Assembly (NCBI RefSeq): GCF_001875655.1
Contig: NZ_MKEQ01000002.1
Location: 372,001-436,000 of the forward strand
Length of the DNA stretch: 64,000 bases
Direction of reading: 5' to 3'
Source of the DNA: Enterobacter hormaechei ATCC 49162
GTDB taxonomy: Bacteria > Pseudomonadota > Gammaproteobacteria > Enterobacterales > Enterobacteriaceae
Shown: piece by piece, positions 39,847-49,723 of the stretch
Layout: the number at the start of each line of letters is the position of its first letter
How positions within the stretch are numbered: the first letter of the stretch is position 1
Notes under the pieces: generated by a model
Database searches by the model: none
What the model saw: only the letters and a program-made list of their open reading frames with translations
Told to the model about the DNA's origin: nothing
Made by a program: the position numbers and the translations under genes

Positions 39847-42800
39847 TATGCCTCCTGTGGAGTGCTACCGGTGATCGCCTTCACATCTGCCAGTAGATCG
39901 CCAAATTTGCCGTAGTTAACCTTAACGCCGTCATCCAGATCAATAGTGATACGTCTATCAGCATAGTGACGCAAGCGATCGTCAAAATTGCGCAGTTCGT
40001 TGAACTTCTTGGTAAACCCATCCAGCTCTTTTTTCAGGCGCGTGGTGGCAGCTCCCGATTCAGCACTCTTAAGCTGATCGTTAACCAGGTCGATATTGCC
40101 CTGATAGCGCGCCAGCAGCGGAACCACGTATTCGGTACGCATACGCGACAGGGTGGCGTCATTATAGCGGTGCAGATAGACCAGACACTCAAACGCCTTC
40201 TCTTTACCGGAGCTGAACAGCCAGTAAATTGGGCGCTTCTTGTACATCTTCATATGATCTTTCCAGAACTGCGTGGAAAGATAGCGGCGAATGGTATCGA
40301 GTGATGATTCGCCTTTTTTCGGTTTGATGGCGTACAAGCAGAGGCTTTCGGCAATGAAATCGAGGTTTTCCTGTAGGTGCTCTTCACCCCATACGGTTTG
40401 GACAAACTCTTTTACACGAGCGGTGACATCGTCGTCGAACCAGTCGGAATCCATTAATGGCAGGATGCCATCTTCATCGGCTGGGAAGGTTTTGTAAGCA
40501 CCTTCGGCGACTAATTCGGCAAAACCTTTGTTGCCTTCGTGAGCGTAGACTAAACCTTCGCGATCGAGAGAGTAGCGGCCCATTTGGCAGCCGATGATGT
40601 AAGAAATCAGCTCCCCAATCATTGCGGTTAAATTAATATAATCAGAACCACTAACAACATTAGATATAACATCCTCTCTAATGTCATAAATATTAATTAA
40701 CTCAATGTTTATTTCATTCTCAATATCGGAAATACAATCCGCATGATTTTGACATGAGATAATATATTTATTTATAGAGTTAGATAGCACTTCATCTAAT
40801 GCAGTATTAGATATAAAATTTGGTCTTTTAAAATCCCAAGATAATTCTTTATCATCCCAGCTCTGTTTGGATTTCATAACGGCTTCTTTACTGAGAGATA
40901 TAACCTTTTCCATTTGAGTGCTATCACCCTCGATTACAGGTAACTTAGCGACGTCGCCCGGCTGCAGTGAAATTGTTGGGGTAATAGAATGAACGGTTAA
41001 TTCAAATATTTTCGAATTAAGTATAGCTAATAGGTAAAGTCGCTTTTCTCCATCGATGAAAATTGAAGCTCCTTTGTTATCAAAGATAAACCCATTATCA
41101 AATAGACGAAATCCATAACCAGAGCTTGAGACCGTAGAAAATGTTATTCCAGGCTTGAAATAGTTACTTTCGTTTGCTACCACTGAGTGTGGTATGGCTT
41201 TTATTTGCTCACCACCGTCTTCCCAGTTAACAATGCTTTCATTCAACCCATACCATTTTAACGAACCACCACCTTTATTGTATGGACACCATTTTTTCTT
41301 ATGCTCTGAAAAATCTTTTGCTGATGAGTATCCAAGCCCAATTTTATCAAAATTAACTTCAAACCAAGAGCGAACAAATTTTTCATTGTTTGTTGTAGTA
41401 TTTCCCTGTCGAGGAATGGATATATTCCTCAAAGCTTCCCCTCTAAAAAAAACATCTATTATTGATGGTGTTAGCCAATACGCAACAGGTGCGCTTGGTA
41501 TTTTTTTAAAGTCTTCTTGTAGAGTATTATCAAATCGATTTTCCCGCTCGAGCAAAACCGTCTTCTTCAGTTCCTCATTTCCTTCAATCAAACGGAAAAA
41601 TACCGGCTGGTAGCGTTCAAAATGGTTATTACTCATCACCCATGCAGTAGTCTGGACCACTTCTCCAGAAATCTGCCCAAACGCCCGCGCCCCTAAATGT
41701 GCCATAGTGATAAAAGTTTTATTATCCAGCAGCCAACCGCGAAGCGCTTCATAGCTCGACAGGAACATCCATGACTGCATATTCACTTGCGCATTGAAAC
41801 CATTCTCTTTGAGTAAAGAAAATGCATGCTGCATAAACATCGCAAACAAATCTGACTTGCTGTCCGGGAATTGTTTTTTAGCAAATTCTTTTAGCTCGCC
41901 ATTCATCCCTTTCCCGCCCATATATGGCGGGTTCGCCACAACCGCATCGTAACGCTGCGCCAAAATCCACGCCTGCTGAATATACGGAATCAGCTCCGCC
42001 GCCGCTTCTTTCTGCGGGATATCACCCTCGACAGCCAGACGATACAACTCATCAAGAAGCCCTTTTAACGCCACTTCATCTTCATGTGGAACCTGAATCA
42101 GCGAACCCAGCGTTTTTGCGCTGGTAAATAACGCCAGCGTTCGCATCAGCAGCTTGTATTCCGCGCTGTCGGTGTTGGCTAGTGTCATCTCTTCAGGGAA
42201 CATCTGGCTAGTAGTGCCACGCTGCACCTGCTGGTGGAAGTTCAGCTTGGTCCATAGCTCAGCGATATCCAGCTTACTTTCCTGCAGGGAGACAATATTC
42301 AGCCGCACACCACGGCCCAGGATGCGGCGATCGTCCTGACGCGCCAGCATCAACATCGCAAAGCCTGAGAGCTGTGCGGCGCGGTCATCGATGTCCAGGC
42401 CGAAAATATTGTTTTCCAGAATCAGCTGCGGAATATCACGGGTGCGGTAGCCTCGTTCTTCATAAATCGCTTTCAGCACGTTATAGGCTTCGGTCAGGAT
42501 ATGCCCGGAGCCGCAGGCTGGGTCCAGCACTTTAATGCTTTCAGGTTCAATGCTTGATGGGGTGATGGCTGCCAGCTGCGCCTGCACTTCCGGCGTTTGC
42601 TCCGCTGGCTCGATGTAATATGGCATTTTGCCTTTCAGGTTGGAAACCGGATAGGTTTGCAGCCACTGGCGACCCACCGAGTTCTGCACCAGATACTGCA
42701 CAATCCAGTTCGGGGTAAACAGTTGGGTCGCGGCAGGAATATCTTCGCTCTTCACCACCTTGCCGATTACATCGTCTTTTTTCTCGGAGATGTAGGACTG

Positions 42801-43451
42801 ATACAGCCAGCCGATCACTTCGACCTGTTCCCAGTCTTCTTCAGGAATAATGTCCACCAGCCCACGCAGAATGGAGTCAGTACGGGTCAGGTTATCCGGC
42901 AGCACCAGCTCAATTTCATCATTGACTGCTTCGAACAGGAAAGGCATTGCACCGTGCAGCGCATGACACTGGGCAAGCAACAGTTCACGATACAGCTCTT
43001 CGTCACGATCGCCCGCCAGCTTCATCTCAACCAAACGCGATGTGTCCAGCCCAAGTGCATCAGCCACTTCAGGCACATGGTCCAGAACCTCAAAACCACC
43101 TGCCAGCGTCGGGTGAGACAGCATACGGAAACCGTGATCAAGATAACCGTGCAATTCCATATAGCGAATGGCGCAGAAGCGGTTAAACCAGGTGTAAGCG
43201 ATGTGCTCTACCAACACCTCGTAGCCTTGCTTTTCGGCACGTTTTACCAGACGTTCACGACGTGAGATTAGGGATTTGTCCAGCGAGAACTGGCCATAGC
43301 GAACCAGGTCTCCAAGATCGGTTGCCTGCGCAATCTGTACATTACCTTTTTTATCGGCCTCAATACCCAGCGTGGTCAGTTTTTGCATGACCGCATCGCG
43401 GAACTGTTTACGTGCCACCGGGGCGTATTTTTTGATGTTTGACGTATTCAT
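39846..43451 (-). CDS. pglX: BREX adenine-specific DNA methyltransferase PglX
   Basis: N6-adenine methyltransferase that marks host DNA at the BREX site and provides target recognition for defence. 1201 residues from ATG 43451 (MNTSNIKKYAPVARKQ); a longer in-frame extension overlaps brxC and lacks a site. SAM-binding VLDPACGSGHIL is at about 335, and the catalytic NPPY at about 507 (VVANPPYMGGKG). The C-terminal half has the target-recognition region and a helical spacer. Residues of about 630-945 are encoded by markedly AT-rich DNA (about 40620-41560) inside an otherwise GC-richer gene, a sign of domain exchange. Confidence 0.95.
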   Translation of the reverse strand: MNTSNIKKYAPVARKQFRDAVMQKLTTLGIEADKKGNVQIAQATDLGDLVRYGQFSLDKSLISRRERLVKRAEKQGYEVLVEHIAYTWFNRFCAIRYMELHGYLDHGFRMLSHPTLAGGFEVLDHVPEVADALGLDTSRLVEMKLAGDRDEELYRELLLAQCHALHGAMPFLFEAVNDEIELVLPDNLTRTDSILRGLVDIIPEEDWEQVEVIGWLYQSYISEKKDDVIGKVVKSEDIPAATQLFTPNWIVQYLVQNSVGRQWLQTYPVSNLKGKMPYYIEPAEQTPEVQAQLAAITPSSIEPESIKVLDPACGSGHILTEAYNVLKAIYEERGYRTRDIPQLILENNIFGLDIDDRAAQLSGFAMLMLARQDDRRILGRGVRLNIVSLQESKLDIAELWTKLNFHQQVQRGTTSQMFPEEMTLANTDSAEYKLLMRTLALFTSAKTLGSLIQVPHEDEVALKGLLDELYRLAVEGDIPQKEAAAELIPYIQQAWILAQRYDAVVANPPYMGGKGMNGELKEFAKKQFPDSKSDLFAMFMQHAFSLLKENGFNAQVNMQSWMFLSSYEALRGWLLDNKTFITMAHLGARAFGQISGEVVQTTAWVMSNNHFERYQPVFFRLIEGNEELKKTVLLERENRFDNTLQEDFKKIPSAPVAYWLTPSIIDVFFRGEALRNISIPRQGNTTTNNEKFVRSWFEVNFDKIGLGYSSAKDFSEHKKKWCPYNKGGGSLKWYGLNESIVNWEDGGEQIKAIPHSVVANESNYFKPGITFSTVSSSGYGFRLFDNGFIFDNKGASIFIDGEKRLYLLAILNSKIFELTVHSITPTISLQPGDVAKLPVIEGDSTQMEKVISLSKEAVMKSKQSWDDKELSWDFKRPNFISNTALDEVLSNSINKYIISCQNHADCISDIENEINIELINIYDIREDVISNVVSGSDYINLTAMIGELISYIIGCQMGRYSLDREGLVYAHEGNKGFAELVAEGAYKTFPADEDGILPLMDSDWFDDDVTARVKEFVQTVWGEEHLQENLDFIAESLCLYAIKPKKGESSLDTIRRYLSTQFWKDHMKMYKKRPIYWLFSSGKEKAFECLVYLHRYNDATLSRMRTEYVVPLLARYQGNIDLVNDQLKSAESGAATTRLKKELDGFTKKFNELRNFDDRLRHYADRRITIDLDDGVKVNYGKFGDLLADVKAITGSTPQEA

Positions 43452-43500
43452 GTGGAGTCCTGAAAAGGGCAGATAACGTCTGCCCTGAAAATGGGGAATG

Positions 43501-46500
43501 TTACTGAAGCTGCACGCGTTCGCCTGCGTTAATGGCATCCATGAGCGTTTTACGCAGCTGTTCCAGCGCTTTGTCGACCTGTTCGGCGTTATCCAGCGTT
43601 GTTACACCCGCAGCACGTTCCATCGTCTTACGCGTGTTCACGTAGATTGTCTTTTTCAGTTTGGGTTCAGGCTTATCGATGGGGTCGATAATTCCTGGCT
43701 GAGGCGATTTTTTGGGGACAGGCACTTTCTTACGCTGTTCCTCAACCCAGCTGTTCAGCCGTTCGTTCGCTTTAAATTGAAGCGCCCTAACCTCAGCCTG
43801 TTCTTCCATAATTTGCGGGATCAGACCGTTCTGCTCTACTTTTTTACGCGATTGTTGCATCGGGTGTAAAAGCGAGTGCTGCAAGTCAGCAGGAACGAGC
43901 ATCTCCAGCATGCTTTGCTTCAGCTCATTGATATGACCATCGATCTGCAGCAGCGCATGGCTTCGGTATTCTTCCACCAGACGCTGGTTGATGGTTTCAA
44001 CGGTTTCAATCAGCGGGATAATCCGGTGCAGCTCTCCGTAAGGTCGTGCCTTACTGTAGATGCCTTCCAACTCCTGCAACAGCTTTTGGGCCGTTTCGTC
44101 TTTATCCAGCGCGTTACGGTTAGCTTTAAAACTGCCATTCAACGCGGTACTTAAACGCTGCCAGGTAGCGTACTGATTTTTGTAGAAGCTGACTAAATCG
44201 TCCCAGTCTTCCGAGAAATCTTCGAGGTCACCGGCTGCTGCAGTGACTTTTTCAATGACCGCGTATTCTTCTTTCTCGTTCAGTATCCCGTTCAGCAGCA
44301 CCAGACCTTCTGCAATTTCTTTTTGCCCTGGGTTTTTGCCGCTCTCTGCACGGGTTTTGAAGACGGTCAGCTCGCTCTTCCAGCGGCCAAACAATTCGCG
44401 GATGTGTGACACCAACGACTGCTCTTCACGCTCGTTAAACGGTTCCCCGGCAATCTCGGCCATCAGCTGCGCGGCTTTGGTCAACTGCGCTTCGTCATGG
44501 CGACGCACTTTGTGCAAACGCAAATCACTGTAACGACGTGAATTATTAAACGCGTCCCACGCCTGCTTCAGTGCGATTTCACTGCCTTGCAGAGTGAAGC
44601 TGTATTTACCGCTGCGTGCCAATCGAGCAACCAGCAATTTGACTTCATCTTCCGGCCAGCCAAATGGACGACGGCCAAAAGTGGTAAGAATATCCCGCAG
44701 GTAAACTGGCTTATGAGTCTCAATACTCATACTGATCCAGTTGTCCACTTCACGCATCGCCTCTGGGTTGGATTCTTCCATATCACCGAGGTCGAGCTGG
44801 GTATCATTTTCTACTGTCAACAGCGCGTGAGTCTCACGATTTACGTCTCCGGTACTCAGGCGCAGCAATTTTAGTTTGGAGAAACTGTTCTCGATAACGT
44901 AACCGCAGGCTGCATCTACGATAGCTAACGGCGAAGAGGATTTCTTATCCAACCGCTCGCCCAACGCCCAGACATCAGCCTGAGCCAACAAGCCTTCAAT
45001 CTGCGCCTTCAGCGTTTTTTCGCGCATGCCATTTTCACGGCCTTTTTCCGCCAGCAGTGTTGCCTGTTCCGGGCGCTGTCCGCTTTGCTTGCTGAGGAAG
45101 GCTTTAGTTTGGGCATACATGGTCAGGTCTTGCCAGGTTCGGGCTTCATCAGGCAGACAAATGAGGATGCAGTCTTTACTGTCCGTCATCAGCAGGCTAT
45201 TGGAATGCACCCCCTTGTAGCTCTCGTAGTTCGAGTCCAGCGGCGTGAGCACTTTAACTACCAAATCGTTAAGATTTGCGCCATCCAGTGGGTGCCCGTT
45301 ACAGAAACGACTGATATCAAAATCCTGCTTGTTCGCCGGATAACGGTACTTTTTGTTCTTCAGGATCTCGTCAAAAATGATAGTCGAGAGCTGTTTATTG
45401 ATGGTGGTGAACTCAATGTCGATATTGCGGATTTCGTTTTCAATCTCTTTCTCTTCATTGGTGAGGAAAACGAATTTGTCATCAATACGCGAGATCAGCA
45501 TTTCAGCCTGCAGACGATTAAGGCTGGCTTCAATCTGTCGACGCAGTTCCACTTTATCAGTATCAATACGATCGATGGAGAGCGTGACGAGGTTATCAAG
45601 AGTACTTTTCAGGACGTCAACGTAGCGGATCAGGAACAATGTCTTCAACAATTTGCCGTCAAATTCCGTCAGTGACGGAGACTGGCAAGCCTGAATGATA
45701 GTGCGGCTAACCGCAGGTTCAAGGAAGCTTTCAATCGCGGAGTAGAAACGCCAGAACGGGACTAGGCTGTCCAGACCATCGGCAGAAATCTGCACAGCTG
45801 CTGACTGGAAGGCATCCAGCAGAGAGCGCTCCCCCATTGCCAACTGCTTACCCGCAGCCCCTTTGGTACGGATCGATTCAAAGACCTTTTGTAGGATCTG
45901 GTACTGCCATGGCACAAACGGATAGTTATCAACGAATTCTTTGCTGTTGGAGTAAGCGCGCAGCGTGGCTGTGGTTGTTGTGTCGAACGCCAGCTGGTTA
46001 CGTAGAATGTCACCTTTCTCCTGCCAAACAGCTTCCAGCGCCGGTTTTGCCGCCTCGGTTTTCACCAATAGTCGTTTCTGGATAACTTCTGAAGTATTGG
46101 AACTGGAGAGCTGTAAGCGTGTGGAGAAACGTCCCTGGATTTTGGAAAAATCCTGACCGTCACGGCTACTCATACCGCCAATCGCGGCATTGATGTCAGC
46201 CTGAGAGGTGACAATCACCCATGCGCGACCACCGCAGATAACGCCCAGGTTTTCCGTGATAGTTTGCAGCTTCAGCATCATCTGGGCATCTTTGCCAATG
46301 AACTGACCAACCTCATCGACCATAAACAGAATGTTACGGTTGCCCTGGATGTCGAGCCACTCTTTCACCCACGTACAGAAGTTCTTAATATCTAGCGGGA
46401 AGTTCTTATCCAGTTGTTCGATCCACTGACGAGAGGATTCCTCACTCTGTTTGGTCGCGATGCTTAATGCTTTCGCCATCTGATCGTTGATCATCAGATA

Positions 46501-47115
46501 GACATCGCGTTCATCTTCCCAGCGAGAACCGGTAATGTCGGCAAAGGCGGCTTTAAACGTATCAAACTGATCGCGTTTATCGAGCTCGCGTTCCAGATGT
46601 GCAATGTGCGGGAAGTCCCCGCAATAGCCTGCCAATTCGTTAAAGACTTTCAGGAAAACTTTTAGGATCGCATCAACGCCATCTTCAACGTTTGCGCGCG
46701 AGTCAATATTGAACAGCACCACATCGGTCGGGTGTTGAACCGCTTTGCGAATATCGGCCAATAACAGTGCGTCGTCGATTTTCTCTTCAAAGAAAGAGAG
46801 CGCATTGCGTGTTACGCCATTGTGGCTGACCTCGCGGTTCGCCAACAAATAAGAAAGGATTTTAATGAAGTGAGATTTACCGGAGCCAAAGAAGCCGGAA
46901 ACCCAAACACCCATCTTATCGGCAAGTTGCAACCTACCGGGGCCTGTGGCGGGGGCGTACACCTCGAAAAACTGGCGTAGGTGACCGTCCAGTTCTCGGG
47001 TGATGACATACTCATCCAGTTCAACCCAGGCACTTTCGTCATCGGTCTGCTCGGCTTTAATCACGCCGTTAATATTACGTTTTAGCGGTTTTTCGAAAAT
47101 CTGTTCAATATTCAT
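43501..47115 (-). CDS. brxC: BREX ATPase BrxC
   Basis: The 1204-residue core BREX ATPase. Walker A WVSGFFGSGKSHF is at residues 71-83, with NIDSRANVEDG and a Walker B-like ILFMVDEVGQFIG at about 265. Long helical regions follow, and the C-terminal part is basic (VPVPKKSPQP). BrxC is required for methylation and defence; it is ORC/Cdc6-related in structure. It starts 12 bases after brxB and is followed by pglX after 49 bp, the longest gap in the operon. Confidence 0.95.
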   Translation of the reverse strand: MNIEQIFEKPLKRNINGVIKAEQTDDESAWVELDEYVITRELDGHLRQFFEVYAPATGPGRLQLADKMGVWVSGFFGSGKSHFIKILSYLLANREVSHNGVTRNALSFFEEKIDDALLLADIRKAVQHPTDVVLFNIDSRANVEDGVDAILKVFLKVFNELAGYCGDFPHIAHLERELDKRDQFDTFKAAFADITGSRWEDERDVYLMINDQMAKALSIATKQSEESSRQWIEQLDKNFPLDIKNFCTWVKEWLDIQGNRNILFMVDEVGQFIGKDAQMMLKLQTITENLGVICGGRAWVIVTSQADINAAIGGMSSRDGQDFSKIQGRFSTRLQLSSSNTSEVIQKRLLVKTEAAKPALEAVWQEKGDILRNQLAFDTTTTATLRAYSNSKEFVDNYPFVPWQYQILQKVFESIRTKGAAGKQLAMGERSLLDAFQSAAVQISADGLDSLVPFWRFYSAIESFLEPAVSRTIIQACQSPSLTEFDGKLLKTLFLIRYVDVLKSTLDNLVTLSIDRIDTDKVELRRQIEASLNRLQAEMLISRIDDKFVFLTNEEKEIENEIRNIDIEFTTINKQLSTIIFDEILKNKKYRYPANKQDFDISRFCNGHPLDGANLNDLVVKVLTPLDSNYESYKGVHSNSLLMTDSKDCILICLPDEARTWQDLTMYAQTKAFLSKQSGQRPEQATLLAEKGRENGMREKTLKAQIEGLLAQADVWALGERLDKKSSSPLAIVDAACGYVIENSFSKLKLLRLSTGDVNRETHALLTVENDTQLDLGDMEESNPEAMREVDNWISMSIETHKPVYLRDILTTFGRRPFGWPEDEVKLLVARLARSGKYSFTLQGSEIALKQAWDAFNNSRRYSDLRLHKVRRHDEAQLTKAAQLMAEIAGEPFNEREEQSLVSHIRELFGRWKSELTVFKTRAESGKNPGQKEIAEGLVLLNGILNEKEEYAVIEKVTAAAGDLEDFSEDWDDLVSFYKNQYATWQRLSTALNGSFKANRNALDKDETAQKLLQELEGIYSKARPYGELHRIIPLIETVETINQRLVEEYRSHALLQIDGHINELKQSMLEMLVPADLQHSLLHPMQQSRKKVEQNGLIPQIMEEQAEVRALQFKANERLNSWVEEQRKKVPVPKKSPQPGIIDPIDKPEPKLKKTIYVNTRKTMERAAGVTTLDNAEQVDKALEQLRKTLMDAINAGERVQLQ

Positions 47116-47127
47116 TGCTGTCGTCTT

Positions 47128-47730
47128 TTAACGAGGGTTCAAAGTCGCCGCAGGACCGGTTTCGGGTACCAGTCTGAAGGCTCGGTAATAGTTACGGGAG
47201 TTAATGCCAGCTAGAGGAGACAGGTCATATCCACTGTAATTGCCTGGATAGAACATCAGAAGTGGCGTAAAACCCATTACATCCTGTAAAGCACTCATGA
47301 GCTCATGCCCGCGCACCAGCGGCCAGGCGTTGCCGAGCCCAGTCAGAATGACAAATTGCTGCGAGGGAAGATCTACCGTACGGGCAATATATTCAGCGAT
47401 TTTTTTCTGGCTGAGCGGCGCTGCCAGATGTTTTTTCAATGTTTCCAGCCCAAGTTCAGGCTCACGCTGGCAGATACGCTCGAATAGCTTACGTTCCTCC
47501 AGCATGTCGATGATGACCTGAAAAATATTCAACTGGGTGAATGTGTATTTTTTTTCTAGTTTCTTAAAAAGAAACGCCAGGTACTCACGTACCTGTAGTT
47601 CCTGCTGTGCCGGATAATCAAAAATCCAGAAGCCAATCTCATTACCGGAGCCCTGGTTTTTTAAAAAACGGTCGTCGCCGATACGCTCTTCTAACTGCTT
47701 TAAACGGTAATCAAGGATTGGGTCATTCAT
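47128..47730 (-). CDS. brxB: BREX protein BrxB (DUF1788)
   Basis: 200-residue DUF1788 protein. It starts MNDPILDYRLKQLEERIGDD, then GNEIGFWIFDYPAQQELQVR, and FVILTGLGNAWPLVRGHELM followed by LMFYPGNYSGYDLSPL. It is a small conserved BREX component of unknown biochemical role, essential for the system in E. coli. Its start overlaps the brxA stop by 4 bases. Confidence 0.93.
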   Translation of the reverse strand: MNDPILDYRLKQLEERIGDDRFLKNQGSGNEIGFWIFDYPAQQELQVREYLAFLFKKLEKKYTFTQLNIFQVIIDMLEERKLFERICQREPELGLETLKKHLAAPLSQKKIAEYIARTVDLPSQQFVILTGLGNAWPLVRGHELMSALQDVMGFTPLLMFYPGNYSGYDLSPLAGINSRNYYRAFRLVPETGPAATLNPR

Positions 47731-48344
47731 GCATTACCCTCCAGGATTGGTAGCAGTTCTGCTTTGTTTAATCGATGCAACGCCGCAGCGACATCAGGTA
47801 ACAGGAAAACAGTTTGAAGATTGCGACGGCGTGGGGTGTCCAGGTATCCGGCTTCTGCGAGGGCCTTAATCAGGTTATTGCCCATTTTTTGAATAGAGGA
47901 ATCAGAAAAAGCCCCCAGTTCGGGGTGCAAACGAAGATTCTCATCAACAAACTCACTCCAGCAATTTATACCAAGCTTTTCTTTAAACTGCTGGCGTGCC
48001 GGGTTCACGACATCAGCCATAAAATCCGCGACAATCGGCGACTGAATCATTAGAGCCACTAGCAGCATTTGCAGACGTTCACTTTCACTCCCATCGGCAA
48101 TCAGTTGCCAGCACTCGCGATCCAGCGTCATTAGTCGAAGTTTTACTGTTCTGGCATAGCGATTCGCCGTGCTGGTGGAGGATGCCTGAAGGATATTTTC
48201 ATCGATTATTTGCTGTTGCCAGGTCGTTTCGTCTGGTTCAGAAAGCAGCAGCTTAGCAATAATCCTGCTCTCACGAACCATCAGCGCGCCGCCCAGCAGA
48301 TCGCCAATCCAGCGTTTATCATTTTTAATCATGGTAGTTGTCAT
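47727..48344 (-). CDS. brxA: BREX protein BrxA (DUF1819, NusB-like)
   Basis: First gene of the operon, a 205-residue helical DUF1819 protein. Start chosen at ATG 48344 (MTTTMIKNDKRWIGDLLGGA), with GGA 6-7 bases upstream. An ORF extension to 48434 (MNGVTIVMAS) is not supported by the family length. BrxA is a NusB/RsbU-like DNA-binding fold. The C-terminal part (RNLQTVFLLPDVAAALHRLN) is typical. Promoter candidates lie in 48345-48500. Confidence 0.9.
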   Translation of the reverse strand: MTTTMIKNDKRWIGDLLGGALMVRESRIIAKLLLSEPDETTWQQQIIDENILQASSTSTANRYARTVKLRLMTLDRECWQLIADGSESERLQMLLVALMIQSPIVADFMADVVNPARQQFKEKLGINCWSEFVDENLRLHPELGAFSDSSIQKMGNNLIKALAEAGYLDTPRRRNLQTVFLLPDVAAALHRLNKAELLPILEGNA

Positions 48345-48714
48345 CAAAAATCCGGAATGCTGCTCGCAAAAAATCAAGTAATGATTGTAATCGGCATGCA
48401 GGGTAGATGCCATGACTATGGTCACCCCATTCATGTGATTTATTCATGCTGGTTATTGACTGATCGCGATCATAGATTCGAATCGTGGTTAGACGGTCTT
48501 ACTCCAGTTATCGACTCTTCACAGGGCGATATCACAGCGAATTATTAACGATCATTCCCGAGTGTTGAAAATGGGTCTTCAAGTTAATCGTGTATAGGCC
48601 TTATCTGTGTCGATTTAATGGTACAGCCAGTATGAACAAGGGAATCCAGGAACGTACGTCCTTAATTTAAATAATTTTTCGATATATATCATGCTCTTGA
48701 ATGCACCAGTATAA
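48345..48714. promoter_or_regulatory. BREX operon upstream region with two adjacent palindromes
   Basis: No gene is supported. TGATCGCGATCA (48461-48472) and GATTCGAATC (48475-48484) are perfect palindromes two bases apart, about 120-140 bp upstream of brxA. They are candidate operators. The segment at 48585-48710 is AT-rich. No brxR-type regulator gene is adjacent. Confidence 0.45.
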
Positions 48715-48744
48715 CGGCGAGTCCATCAAGGATTCGCCGTTTTT
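48715..48744 (+). terminator. hairpin with U run in the leader of the GTPase gene
   Basis: CGGCGAGTCC pairs with GGATTCGCCG (one G-T pair) across ATCAA, followed by TTTTTG. It ends 25 bases before the GTPase start, so it is either an attenuator or the terminator of an unseen upstream transcript. Confidence 0.7.
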
Positions 48745-48768
48745 GTTTTCTTTGTCTCGGGAGATGTC

Positions 48769-49632
48769 ATGAAAAATAAGGAAGGCCAACAGTCCCTGCA
48801 GGACTCGCTTACGGGTTTGCCGGAATGGGCCTCAGAGCGGGTCATGCAGCAGATACGTCAGCTCACAAACTACGAACCAGCGATCGGTATTATGGGAAAA
48901 ACCGGGGCGGGGAAATCGTCACTCTGTAATGCGTTGTTTGCCGGTGAAGTATCGCCGGTCAGCGATGTGGCGGCCTGCACCCGTGAACCTTTACGCTTTC
49001 GTCTGCTGGTTGGCGACCGCCATATGACGCTGGTGGACCTGCCCGGTGTGGGCGAAAGTGGCGCTCGCGATAACGAATATGCTGCGCTGTATCGCGAACA
49101 GCTTCCCCGGCTTGACCTGGTGCTGTGGCTGATTAAGGCCGATGACCGGGCGCTGGCAGTGGATGAACACTTTTATCATCAAGTGATTGGGGAGGCATAC
49201 CGGCATAAGGTGCTGTTTGTTATCAGCCAGTCGGATAAGGTCGAGCCCACCAGCGGTGGGGGGCCATTGTCCAAAGAGCAGAAGCAGAATATCAGCCGTA
49301 AAATCTGTCTGCTGCATGAGCTGTTCCAGCCCGTACATCCAGTGTGTGCCGTGTCGGTCCGTCTTCAGTGGGGACTGCGGGTGATGGCCGAGCGAATGAT
49401 TAAGTGCCTGCCACGTGAGGCCACCAGCCCGGTGGTGTCGCAACTCCAGCCTTCCTTTCGCACGACGGTAGTCCGGGAACAGGCGCGTAGCGATTTTGGT
49501 GAAACCGTCGGTGCTGTACTCGATAGCATCAGTGCCTTTCCCCTGATACCCGCCCCGGTGCGGGCCGTCATTCAGGCCGTGCGCACCACCGTGGTGTCAG
49601 TGGCCCGTGCCGTCTGGGATTTCTTCTTCTGA
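48769..49632 (+). CDS. CP4-type GTPase, YkfA/YeeP/YfjP family
   Basis: 287-residue Era/dynamin-like GTPase equal in length to the K-12 cryptic-prophage proteins YkfA and YfjP. G1 is GIMGKTGAGKSS (about 43-54), G3 is TLVDLPGVGES and G4 is VISQSDKVEP. The C-terminal stretch (FPLIPAPVRAVIQAVRTTVV) is amphipathic and may contact membrane. Substrate and role are unknown. GGGAG precedes the ATG. It opens the rightward CP4 cassette. Confidence 0.9.
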   Translation: MKNKEGQQSLQDSLTGLPEWASERVMQQIRQLTNYEPAIGIMGKTGAGKSSLCNALFAGEVSPVSDVAACTREPLRFRLLVGDRHMTLVDLPGVGESGARDNEYAALYREQLPRLDLVLWLIKADDRALAVDEHFYHQVIGEAYRHKVLFVISQSDKVEPTSGGGPLSKEQKQNISRKICLLHELFQPVHPVCAVSVRLQWGLRVMAERMIKCLPREATSPVVSQLQPSFRTTVVREQARSDFGETVGAVLDSISAFPLIPAPVRAVIQAVRTTVVSVARAVWDFFF

Positions 49633-49662
49633 GTATTTAACCCATCCCTGTTATTTCCCTAA

Positions 49663-49692
49663 CCCTGTCGCCGATGCGACGGGGATTTCTTT
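49663..49692 (+). terminator. hairpin with U-rich tail between GTPase and YafZ genes
   Basis: CCCTGTCGC and GCGACGGGG form a 9-bp stem on a CGAT loop, followed by ATTTCTTTTA. The next gene starts 32 bases later. Confidence 0.7.
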
Positions 49693-49723
49693 TATTTGTT
49701 TTCCCATTATGAGGAGTCTGCTT

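Noticed and set aside
43451..43538. Longer PglX start overlapping brxC
   Set aside because: The added residues have no family match or ribosome site; MNTSNIKKYAP at 43451 is the conserved BREX start.
48345..48434. N-terminal extension of BrxA
   Set aside because: The 30 extra residues lack a ribosome site and exceed the family length.
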